Part shown: positions 51,943-59,264 of the stretch, piece by piece
Layout: each line of letters starts with the position of its first letter
Position numbering within the stretch: the first letter of the stretch is position 1
Source: Bacillota bacterium
Lineage (GTDB): Bacteria; Bacillota; Limnochordia; Darwinibacteriales; Darwinibacteriaceae
Reading direction: 5' to 3'
Length of the DNA: 59,264 nucleotides
NCBI GenBank assembly: GCA_029776155.1
Contig: JAKOTU010000066.1
Location: 1 to 59,264 of the forward strand
Notes under the pieces: model-generated
Database searches by the model: none
Seen by the model: only the letters and a program-made list of their open reading frames with translations
What the model was told of the DNA's origin: nothing
Program-made: the position numbers and the translations under genes

Positions 51943-53931
51943 ATGCAAACTGCTTTTCAAGTAGTGGCCCCCTTTGCACCCGCGGGGGACCAGCCGAAAG
52001 CAATTGAACAGCTGGCTGCGGGAATCACCAGCGGAATGAAGCACCAGACCCTCTTGGGCGTCACCGGGTCGGGCAAGACCTATACCATGGCTAAGGTGAT
52101 CGAGGCGGTGCAGAAGCCCACCCTGGTCATTGCCCACAACAAGACTTTGGCGGCGCAGCTCTGCAACGAGTTTAGGGAGTTCTTTCCCCACAACGCGGTG
52201 CATTATTTCGTGAGCTATTATGATTATTACCAGCCGGAGGCCTATGTTCCCGCTAGCGATACGTATATCGAAAAGGACGCTTCCATCAACGAGGAGATCG
52301 ACCGTCTGCGCCATGCGGCCACCAGCGCGCTCTTTGAGCGGCGGGATGTGGTGATTGTGGCCAGCGTGTCCTGTATTTACGGCTTAGGTTCCCCCGAAGA
52401 TTATGTGGGCATGACCTTTTCTTTGAAAAACGGGGAGTACCGGGACCGGGACCACATCCTCCGCCGTTTGGTGGGCATCCAGTACGAGCGCAATGATGTG
52501 GGCTTTCGCCGGGGTACTTTCCGGGTGCGGGGGGATGTGATTGAGATCATCCCCGTGGGGAGCGAAACGGTGATCCGCATCGAGATGTTCGGAGATGAGA
52601 TCGAGCGCATCATTGAGGTGGATCCCATCACCGGGGAGCTGATTCAAGAGCACCAGGAACTGACCATCTACCCCGCCTCCCACTTTATTACTCCTGAAGA
52701 GAAGCTGAAGCGGGCCATTCCCGTCATCGAAGCAGAGCTGGAGGCACGCCTGAAGGAGCTGCGGGATCAAGGGAAGCTGCTGGAGGCCCAGCGCTTGGAG
52801 CAGCGTACCCGCTTCGATCTGGAAATGCTTGCGGAGCTGGGCTACTGCAGCGGGATTGAGAACTACTCCGCACCCTTAAGCGGCCGCAAACCTGGGGAGA
52901 CTCCGGCCACGCTCCTGGACTATTTTCCCAAGGATTACCTGCTGATAATTGATGAATCCCACGTTACTATACCACAGATCCGGGCCATGTACCACGGAGA
53001 CCGCTCCCGCAAGGAAACCCTGGTGGAATATGGTTTTCGTCTGCCTTCGGCGCTGGATAACCGTCCCTTGAAGTTTGAAGAGTTCGAAGCCCACATGAAC
53101 CAGGTGATCTATGTCTCCGCCACACCAGGCCCCTACGAGCTTGAGCATTCGGAGCAGGTGGTGGAGCAGGTGATCCGCCCCACTGGCCTGGTGGATCCCG
53201 AAGTTGTGGTCAAGCCGGTGCAGGGCCAGATCGATGATCTCATTGATGAAGTCCAGCGTGTGGTGCAGCGTAATGAGCGGGTACTGGTCACAACCCTCAC
53301 TAAGCGCATGGCTGAAGACCTCACCCAGTACCTCAGCGAGGTGGGGCTGAAGGTGCGTTACCTTCATTCCGATATTGATACCCTGGAACGCATTGAGATC
53401 CTAAGGGAGCTGCGCCAGGGCGTATTCCACGTGCTGGTGGGCATCAACCTGCTCCGGGAGGGGCTGGATCTACCTGAAGTTTCCTTGGTGGCCATTTTGG
53501 ACGCGGACCAGGAAGGGTTTCTGCGCTCCCCCACATCCCTGATCCAGACCATTGGGCGGGCCGCCCGTAATGTGCACGGAAAGGTGATCATGTATGCGGA
53601 TCGGATCACCGATGCCATGCGCTACGCCATCGATGAAACCAACCGCCGGCGGCGCCTGCAGATGGAGTACAATGAGCGTATGGGCATTACTCCCCAGACC
53701 ATCCAAAAGGGCATCACCGATATTGCCCAGTACCTGGTGGAGGAGAAGGTGGCTGAAGAAAAGCCCAAGTACGAGGTTTTGAAGAAGGGCAGCTTGAAAG
53801 ATGTGATCGCCCTCATCCAGGAGCTGGAAGAGGAGATGTACCGGGCAGCCCAGGAGCTCAACTTCGAGCGGGCTGCGGAACTGCGCGATGAGATCAAGGA
53901 GATTAGGACGGAAATGGGGTTGTCGGTTTGA
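51943..53931 (+). CDS. uvrB: Excinuclease ABC subunit B
   Basis: 662 residues: Walker A GVTGSGKT, the beta-hairpin [22 protein letters not shown], and the C-terminal UVR motif ([24 protein letters not shown]). UvrB verifies DNA damage brought by UvrA and recruits UvrC. It overlaps uvrA by four bases. Confidence 0.98.
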   Translation: MQTAFQVVAPFAPAGDQPKAIEQLAAGITSGMKHQTLLGVTGSGKTYTMAKVIEAVQKPTLVIAHNKTLAAQLCNEFREFFPHNAVHYFVSYYDYYQPEAYVPASDTYIEKDASINEEIDRLRHAATSALFERRDVVIVASVSCIYGLGSPEDYVGMTFSLKNGEYRDRDHILRRLVGIQYERNDVGFRRGTFRVRGDVIEIIPVGSETVIRIEMFGDEIERIIEVDPITGELIQEHQELTIYPASHFITPEEKLKRAIPVIEAELEARLKELRDQGKLLEAQRLEQRTRFDLEMLAELGYCSGIENYSAPLSGRKPGETPATLLDYFPKDYLLIIDESHVTIPQIRAMYHGDRSRKETLVEYGFRLPSALDNRPLKFEEFEAHMNQVIYVSATPGPYELEHSEQVVEQVIRPTGLVDPEVVVKPVQGQIDDLIDEVQRVVQRNERVLVTTLTKRMAEDLTQYLSEVGLKVRYLHSDIDTLERIEILRELRQGVFHVLVGINLLREGLDLPEVSLVAILDADQEGFLRSPTSLIQTIGRAARNVHGKVIMYADRITDAMRYAIDETNRRRRLQMEYNERMGITPQTIQKGITDIAQYLVEEKVAEEKPKYEVLKKGSLKDVIALIQELEEEMYRAAQELNFERAAELRDEIKEIRTEMGLSV

Positions 53932-56747
53932 CGGATAAGTTAGTAATCAAGGGTGCGCGGCAGCACAACTTGAAAAATATAGATGTGGAAATACCCCGGA
54001 ACAAGTTGGTGGTGATCACAGGCCTGTCGGGTTCAGGCAAGTCGTCCCTGGCCTTTGACACCATCTACGCCGAGGGCCAGCGCCGCTATGTGGAATCCCT
54101 CTCGGCCTATGCCCGCCAGTTTTTGGGCCAGATGGACAAACCCGATGTGGACTTCATCGAAGGATTGTCCCCTGCGGTGTCCATTGACCAGAAGACCGCG
54201 AGCCGTAATCCCCGCTCCACAGTGGGTACGGTGACCGAAATCTACGACTACCTGCGCCTGCTCTATGCCCGCATCGGCCGGCCCCACTGCCCCGAGTGCG
54301 GTAAGCCCATTACCCAGCAGACGGTGCAGCAGATTGTGGACCAGATCCTGGCGCTGCCCGAGGGCACCCGCATCCAGGTTTTGGCCCCTGTGGTGCGCGG
54401 CCGCAAGGGAGAGCACAGGCGGGTGGTGGAGCAGATCGCCAAGGAAGGTTTTATCCGCATCCGGGTCAACGGGGAGCTGAAAGAAGTGACGGATCCCCTG
54501 AATCTGGATAAGAACAAGAAGCACAGCATCGAAATTGTGGTAGACCGCATTGTGGTCCGCCCTGATGTGCAGGGGCGGCTCAGCGATTCGGTGCAGACGG
54601 CACTCAGATTTGGCGACGGCATCGTGTTCATCGATGTTTTGGGCGGCAAGGAGCTCATGTTCAGCGAGAAGCTTGCCTGCATTGACTGCGGCATCTCCAT
54701 GGAAGAGCTCACTCCCCGCATGTTCTCCTTTAACAGCCCCTACGGGGCCTGCCCCAGCTGCGAAGGGTTGGGGTCCAAGCAGGAAATCGATCCCGATCTG
54801 ATCTTGGACCTGGACCTGTCCATAGCGGAAGGGGGGCTGATTCCCTGGCGGGGCACCAAGAGCCGCTGGCTTTGGACCATTATCGACCGGGTCTGCGAGC
54901 TTTACCGCATTGATCAGGAAGTGCCGCTGAAGGAGCTCAGCCAGGAACAGCTGAATGTGCTCCTCAACGGTGTGGGGGAGCCGCTTAGGTTCGCCTATAC
55001 CACCATGGCCGGGCGGGAGAGCATTTATGAAGCGCCCTTTGAAGGGCTCATCCCCTACCTGGAGCGGCGCTACCGGGAAGCGTCCTCGGAGTGGGTCAAG
55101 CAGGATGTGGAGCAGTACATGAGCGTAAGCACCTGCACTGCCTGCCGGGGCAAGCGCCTGCGCCCGGAGGTTCTGGGCGTAACGGTGGGCGGCAGGAACA
55201 TTATCGAAGTGACGGAGCTGACCATTGCCGAGGCCTTGGAGTTTGTGGAATCCCTGCAGCTTACGGAGCGGGAAGGACTGATTGCCCGGCAGATCTTGAA
55301 GGAGATCAAAGAACGGCTCAGTTTTCTGGTGAACGTGGGATTAGATTACCTCACCTTAAGTCGGGCTTCCGCGACCCTCTCCGGCGGGGAATCCCAGCGG
55401 ATCCGGTTGGCTACCCAGATCGGCTCCCGTCTTACGGGGGTGCTCTATGTCCTAGATGAGCCCAGCATTGGCCTGCACCAGCGGGATAATGAGAAGCTCC
55501 TGGAGGCCCTTAGGGAGCTGCGGGATCTGGGCAATACCCTGATTGTGGTGGAGCACGACCGGGATACCATGGAGGCCGCGGATTGGCTCATCGATATGGG
55601 GCCGGGGGCAGGCACCCATGGGGGTGAGGTGGTGGCCGCGGGCACCTGGGAGCAGGTGTGCGCTGAACCCCGCTCCATTACGGGCCAGTACCTGAAAGGG
55701 GAGCGGCGCATCCCCGTACCCAAAAAGCGCCGTCAGCCCAACGGGAAATACATTACGATCCGGGGGGCTAAAGAACACAATCTGAAGAACATCGATGTGC
55801 AGATCCCCCTGGGTCTCTTTGTGGCTGTAACCGGCGTATCCGGTTCAGGCAAGAGCACGCTGATCAATGAAATACTTTACAAAAGGCTCAGCCAGGAGCT
55901 GCACAGGTCCAAAGCCAAACCTGGGGCCCATGCCGGCCTTGAGGGGCTGGAGCATATCGATAAGGTGATTGAGATTGACCAGTCGCCCATCGGCCGCACG
56001 CCCCGCTCCAACCCGGCCACCTACACGGGAGCCTTTGACGGCATCCGGGAGCTGTTTGCCCTCACTCCCGAGGCCAAAATGCGGGGGTACAAGCCCGGGC
56101 GGTTCAGCTTTAATGTGAAGGGTGGCCGCTGCGAAGCCTGCAAAGGCGACGGCATCCTGAAAATCGAGATGCACTTTCTCCCCGATGTGTATGTGCCCTG
56201 CGAAGTGTGTAAGGGTAAGCGCTATGGGCGGGAAACGCTGGAAGTGAAGTACAAGGGCAAGTCCATTGCCGATGTCTTGGACATGCAGGTGGAAGAAGCG
56301 GTGGAGTTTTTCAAGAACGTGCCCAAGATCCACCGGCGCCTCCAGACCCTTTATGATGTGGGTTTAGGCTACATTAAACTCGGTCAGCCCGCAACCCAGC
56401 TTTCCGGCGGGGAAGCCCAGCGCATTAAGCTGGCCACGGAGCTTTCCCGCCGCAGCAATGGCCGGACTCTGTACCTGTTGGACGAGCCCACCACAGGACT
56501 GCACTTTGAAGACATCCGCAAGCTGCTGGGCGTACTGCAGCGCCTGGTGGATGCGGGGGATACGGTTGTGGTGATCGAACACAACTTAGATGTGATCAAG
56601 ACTGCAGATTACATCATCGACCTGGGCCCGGAAGGGGGCGCACGGGGAGGAACCGTGGTTGCCCAGGGCACGCCTGAGCAGGTGGCCCAGGTGGAGGGAT
56701 CTTATACCGGGCAGTTCTTGAAGAAGATTCTAGCTGCCGAAAGCTGA
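53928..56747 (+). CDS. uvrA: Excinuclease ABC subunit A
   Basis: 939 residues with two ABC ATPase units (Walker [11 protein letters not shown] and [10 protein letters not shown]; signatures LSGGESQR and LSGGEAQR) and zinc sites (CPECGK, CPSCEG, CEACKG, CEVCKGK). It finds damaged DNA. TTG start inside the uvrB stop. Confidence 0.98.
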   Translation: MTDKLVIKGARQHNLKNIDVEIPRNKLVVITGLSGSGKSSLAFDTIYAEGQRRYVESLSAYARQFLGQMDKPDVDFIEGLSPAVSIDQKTASRNPRSTVGTVTEIYDYLRLLYARIGRPHCPECGKPITQQTVQQIVDQILALPEGTRIQVLAPVVRGRKGEHRRVVEQIAKEGFIRIRVNGELKEVTDPLNLDKNKKHSIEIVVDRIVVRPDVQGRLSDSVQTALRFGDGIVFIDVLGGKELMFSEKLACIDCGISMEELTPRMFSFNSPYGACPSCEGLGSKQEIDPDLILDLDLSIAEGGLIPWRGTKSRWLWTIIDRVCELYRIDQEVPLKELSQEQLNVLLNGVGEPLRFAYTTMAGRESIYEAPFEGLIPYLERRYREASSEWVKQDVEQYMSVSTCTACRGKRLRPEVLGVTVGGRNIIEVTELTIAEALEFVESLQLTEREGLIARQILKEIKERLSFLVNVGLDYLTLSRASATLSGGESQRIRLATQIGSRLTGVLYVLDEPSIGLHQRDNEKLLEALRELRDLGNTLIVVEHDRDTMEAADWLIDMGPGAGTHGGEVVAAGTWEQVCAEPRSITGQYLKGERRIPVPKKRRQPNGKYITIRGAKEHNLKNIDVQIPLGLFVAVTGVSGSGKSTLINEILYKRLSQELHRSKAKPGAHAGLEGLEHIDKVIEIDQSPIGRTPRSNPATYTGAFDGIRELFALTPEAKMRGYKPGRFSFNVKGGRCEACKGDGILKIEMHFLPDVYVPCEVCKGKRYGRETLEVKYKGKSIADVLDMQVEEAVEFFKNVPKIHRRLQTLYDVGLGYIKLGQPATQLSGGEAQRIKLATELSRRSNGRTLYLLDEPTTGLHFEDIRKLLGVLQRLVDAGDTVVVIEHNLDVIKTADYIIDLGPEGGARGGTVVAQGTPEQVAQVEGSYTGQFLKKILAAES

Positions 56748-56763
56748 AAAGGGGGTGCAGCAA

Positions 56764-58602
56764 GTGGATCTCCAGGAAAAACTGGGCATTCTGCCCACCA
56801 GCCCCGGCGTGTATCTTATGAAAAATGAAGCGGGGGAAGTAATCTACGTGGGCAAAGCGGTGAATCTGCGCAGCCGCGTGCGCTCTTACTTCCAAAAAGC
56901 CGCCTCCCATTCCCTGAAAGTCCAGGTGCTGGTGGAGCACATCCGGGACTTCGAGTACATTGTGACCGACTCGGAAGTGGAAGCCCTCATTTTAGAGAAC
57001 AACCTGATCAAAGAGTATGCCCCCCGCTACAATGTCCGCCTCAAGGACGATAAAACCTATCCCTACATCAAGGTGACCGTGCAGGAGGATTTCCCCCGGG
57101 TGCTCATGGTGCGCCGGCGCCTCCAGGACGGCGCCCGCTACTTCGGACCCTATACCGATGTGGCCGTGGTGAAAAAGACCCTGTCCTTTCTGCGCACCCT
57201 GTTTCCCGTGCGCACCTGCAGCAAAAAGATCGGGGAAGGGCAAAAGGATCGGCCCTGCCTCAACTACCACATCGGGCGCTGTCTGGCGCCCTGCGCGGGT
57301 TTGGTGAGCAAAGAGAAGTACGGGGAGATGATTGACGAAGTGATCATGTTCTTGGAAGGGCGCATTGATCGCCTCATCCCCGAGCTCACCAGGAAGATGC
57401 AGGAGGCCGCAAGTAAGCTGGAGTTTGAGAAAGCAGCCCGCTTCCGCAACCAGATCCGGGGCCTGCAGACCCTGGCGGAAAAGCAGAAGATCGTGGCCCA
57501 GCACAATGAGGATCAGGACTATGTGGGCTGTGCCCGCTGGGGAGAGCTGGCCTGCGTCCAGGTGTTCTTTGTGCGCGGAGGTAAACTGGTGGGCAGGGAG
57601 CACTTTCTTTTGGACTGTTCCAGCGAAGAAGATGAAGGGGAGATCCTCCGCTCTTTTCTGCAGCAGTACTACCAGGAAGCCTCGTACATCCCCCGGGAGG
57701 TGCTCCTGCCCGCGGAGCTGGAAGAGCAGGGGGTATTGGAGCACTGGCTCGGCGGCCTGCGGGGCGGCCGCGTGTACCTGCGCACACCCCAGAGGGGAGC
57801 CAAACGGCAGCTTTTGGAGCTGGTGATCAAAAATGCGCAGGTGCTGTTGGAGGAGGCCAAAGGCCGCGCCTCCATCAAGGAAAGGGTGCTGGAAAAGGCC
57901 CTGCAGGAGCTGCAGGAAGCAGCAGAGCTGCCTGAACCTCCAGGGCGCATAGAGGCCTTTGACATCTCCAATCTCCAGGGTACTAATATTGTGGCTGCCA
58001 TGGTGGTGTGGGAAAACGGGGAGTTCAAAAGCTCCGATTACCGCCGCTTTAAAATACGCGGCGTGTCCGGGGCACCCAATGATTACGAGTCCATGCGCGA
58101 GGTTGTCAGGCGCCGCTTCCAAAGGGGGCTGCAGGAGCGAGAAGAACAGGCGGGGGACAGCAAGTTCGCGTCCTTTCCCGACCTGGTGCTCATCGACGGA
58201 GGCAAAGGCCAGCTGAAGGCGGCCCTCCAGGTCCGGGATGAGCTGGGGCTGATCATTCCCTTTATCGCCTTGGCAGAACGGCGGGAGGAGATTTACCTGG
58301 AGGGCAGATCTGATCCTGTCATTCTACCCCTGGATTCACCGGGCCTGCTGCTGCTGCGGCGGATCAGGGATGAAGCGCACCGCTTCGCCATCACCTACCA
58401 CCGCAACCTGCGCGGCAAGGCTTCCCGCAGCTCCGTTCTGGATGAGATTCCCGGTGTAGGCCCCAAGCGCAAGAAGGATCTGCTCAAACACTTCGGTTCG
58501 GTAAAGAGGATCCGTGAGGCCAGCCTGGAAGAGCTGCAGCAGGTGCCGGGCATCAGCGCCAAACTGGCGGCGGAAATTTACCAGTATATGCAGAAGAGCT
58601 AG
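56764..58602 (+). CDS. uvrC: Excinuclease ABC subunit C
   Basis: About 612 residues: the GIY-YIG nuclease start (SPGVYLMKNEAGEVIYVGKA), a UVR motif (ASKLEFEKAARFRNQI), an RNase H-like nuclease domain (IEAFDISNLQGTN) and a C-terminal helix-hairpin-helix (IPGVGPKRKKDLLKHFG). It cuts both sides of the lesion. GTG 56764 is preferred (AAAAGGGGG upstream) over GTG 56755. uvrB, uvrA and uvrC form one transcript. Confidence 0.97.
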   Translation: MDLQEKLGILPTSPGVYLMKNEAGEVIYVGKAVNLRSRVRSYFQKAASHSLKVQVLVEHIRDFEYIVTDSEVEALILENNLIKEYAPRYNVRLKDDKTYPYIKVTVQEDFPRVLMVRRRLQDGARYFGPYTDVAVVKKTLSFLRTLFPVRTCSKKIGEGQKDRPCLNYHIGRCLAPCAGLVSKEKYGEMIDEVIMFLEGRIDRLIPELTRKMQEAASKLEFEKAARFRNQIRGLQTLAEKQKIVAQHNEDQDYVGCARWGELACVQVFFVRGGKLVGREHFLLDCSSEEDEGEILRSFLQQYYQEASYIPREVLLPAELEEQGVLEHWLGGLRGGRVYLRTPQRGAKRQLLELVIKNAQVLLEEAKGRASIKERVLEKALQELQEAAELPEPPGRIEAFDISNLQGTNIVAAMVVWENGEFKSSDYRRFKIRGVSGAPNDYESMREVVRRRFQRGLQEREEQAGDSKFASFPDLVLIDGGKGQLKAALQVRDELGLIIPFIALAERREEIYLEGRSDPVILPLDSPGLLLLRRIRDEAHRFAITYHRNLRGKASRSSVLDEIPGVGPKRKKDLLKHFGSVKRIREASLEELQQVPGISAKLAAEIYQYMQKS

Positions 58603-58620
58603 CGCTTGACGCTAGCTCTT
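58594..58620. terminator. Hairpin between convergent uvrC and barrel gene
   Basis: AAGAGCTAGCG and CGCTAGCTCTT form an 11-bp stem that includes the uvrC stop codon. There is no clear T-run on either strand, so it may terminate weakly in both directions. Confidence 0.55.
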
Positions 58621-58649
58621 CGTGATCATGTTGAGCTTCCTATACAGTC

Positions 58650-59264
58650 TTAGAAGCGCTGGGTGACCCCCAGGCTGATGGCTGAGTAGGAGCCGCGGGT
58701 ACCGCCCAGCTTTTCGCTCCCATAGGTGAACCCGGGCATATTGTGGCTGCCGCCCACCAGGCCCAACTGCACACTGAGCTGGTCGGAAAAGTCATAGACC
58801 AGGTCCAGTTTGGCGCTGAAGGACGAGCGGGAGTCCACCTTGGTGGAGTTGCCCGAGGTGCGGTACGACCAGTTCACCCACGGGCTGGCGGTGATGATCG
58901 CGCTGGTGTGCAGCTCCGGTGTGAGTTCAATATCTACGGCAAGTTGCCCGGCGAAGCCGTGGCCCGCGAAGCTGAAGTCTTTCGGCTGACCGCCCAGTTT
59001 CGCATCAAAACTGGCGGTGAGGAAATGATAGCCCAGCCCGGCGTAAACCTGCATAGGCCCTTCAGCCAGGACGCGGTAGTTGGCTGCCACCTGTCCCAGA
59101 TGCCGGCTGAGTCCCTGGTTCCCAAGGCCGAACGTGCCTTGGTAGGCGCCTGTAAAGCGGAGATCTTCATAGTCATAGACGGCCCAGACGCTGTTCAGCA
59201 GGCCGGAAGCCTTGGCCCCTTCTTTGCTGCCCAGAACTTCAGTGTAAGTGGTCCAGCCGTAGCT
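58650..59264 (-). CDS. Outer-membrane beta-barrel protein, 3' part
   Basis: On the minus strand the frame is open to the window edge, so 204 residues of the C-terminus are visible. They alternate polar and hydrophobic residues in short strands (MQVYAGLGYHFLTASFDAK, SFSAKLDLVYDFSDQLSVQLGL, RGSYSAISLGVTQRF) and end in Phe, the barrel signature of BAM substrates. It lacks the N-terminal part and signal. It resembles small autotransporter- or OmpA-type barrels in style only; no family is assigned. Confidence 0.6.
   Translation of the reverse strand, partial: SYGWTTYTEVLGSKEGAKASGLLNSVWAVYDYEDLRFTGAYQGTFGLGNQGLSRHLGQVAANYRVLAEGPMQVYAGLGYHFLTASFDAKLGGQPKDFSFAGHGFAGQLAVDIELTPELHTSAIITASPWVNWSYRTSGNSTKVDSRSSFSAKLDLVYDFSDQLSVQLGLVGGSHNMPGFTYGSEKLGGTRGSYSAISLGVTQRF

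Noticed and set aside
56992..58122. Minus-strand open frame of 376 codons opposite uvrC
   Set aside because: It is the antisense of a clear uvrC; its composition is shadow-like and it lacks start signals.
1..59264. CRISPR arrays, tRNA and rRNA genes
   Set aside because: No regularly spaced repeats of 24-40 bases, no cloverleaf with a TTCGA-type arm and no rRNA-like stretches were seen.

Overview
The window is a 59 kb piece of chromosome that looks like a diderm (outer-membrane-bearing) member of the Bacillota, possibly Limnochordia-like; the class is an inference. The Bacillota signal is strong. The block degS-degU, comFA-comFC-yvyF-like, flgM-flgN-flgK-flgL, DUF6470, fliW-csrA, flaG-fliS, hpf, secA-prfB, a YitT (YvjA-like) gene, a ctp protease, a MinJ-like gene and uvrB-uvrA follows the order known from Bacillus. 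RF2 has a programmed frameshift, there are two S-box (SAM-I) leaders, and metNIQ is present. The diderm signal comes from three secreted beta-rich proteins ending in phenylalanine (2-412, 1034-2275, 58650-59264), a Wza-like SLBB export protein with a signal peptide, and a three-gene cassette resembling a chaperone/subunit/outer-membrane-barrel pilus system.

Layout. 1-9.2 kb: the end of an outer-membrane protein gene, a YqgF-like nuclease, a second putative outer-membrane protein, a secreted repeat protein, then a polysaccharide-export module: an SLBB protein with ten SLBB repeats, a Wzz-type co-polymerase, a BY-kinase and a PHP-type tyrosine phosphatase. 9.2-15.7 kb: a small Cys-containing ORF, VanZ, DUF4438, then on the minus strand a cysteine desulfurase-thiI-small coiled-coil gene operon, then a lipoprotein and riboswitch-controlled metK. 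15.75-17.6 kb: a degenerate group II intron remnant behind the metK terminator and an ISNCY/IS1202-like insertion sequence flanked by 30-bp direct repeats. 17.6-22.6 kb: the pilus-like cassette and a GH13 alpha-glucanase. 22.6-25.3 kb: metNIQ on the minus strand under a second S-box. 25.4-37 kb: DegS/DegU, an HD hydrolase, a stand-alone LuxR helix-turn-helix, competence genes and late flagellar genes. 37-42.5 kb: hpf, a nucleotidyltransferase-like gene, secA and prfB. 42.5-51.9 kb: cell-envelope genes (DUF2993, DUF5693, CsaB, TagA/WecG, YitT, Ctp protease, MinJ-like, divergent polysaccharide deacetylase) and ppa. 51.9-58.6 kb: uvrB, uvrA, uvrC. The last 0.6 kb is the 3' part of another outer-membrane barrel gene on the minus strand.

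How the parts fit. Methionine/SAM supply (metK, metNIQ) is under paired SAM riboswitches. Sulfur transfer is handled by the cysteine desulfurase and ThiI. The flagellar filament-assembly block carries the FliW-CsrA switch but not the flagellin (hag) or cap (fliD) genes that normally sit inside it. Envelope genes recur through the window: capsule export, CsaB pyruvylation, putative barrels and the pilus-like cassette. The most novel items are the cassette at 17657-20792 and the ten-SLBB export protein. All assignments come from reading the sequence and from family knowledge; no database search was run.
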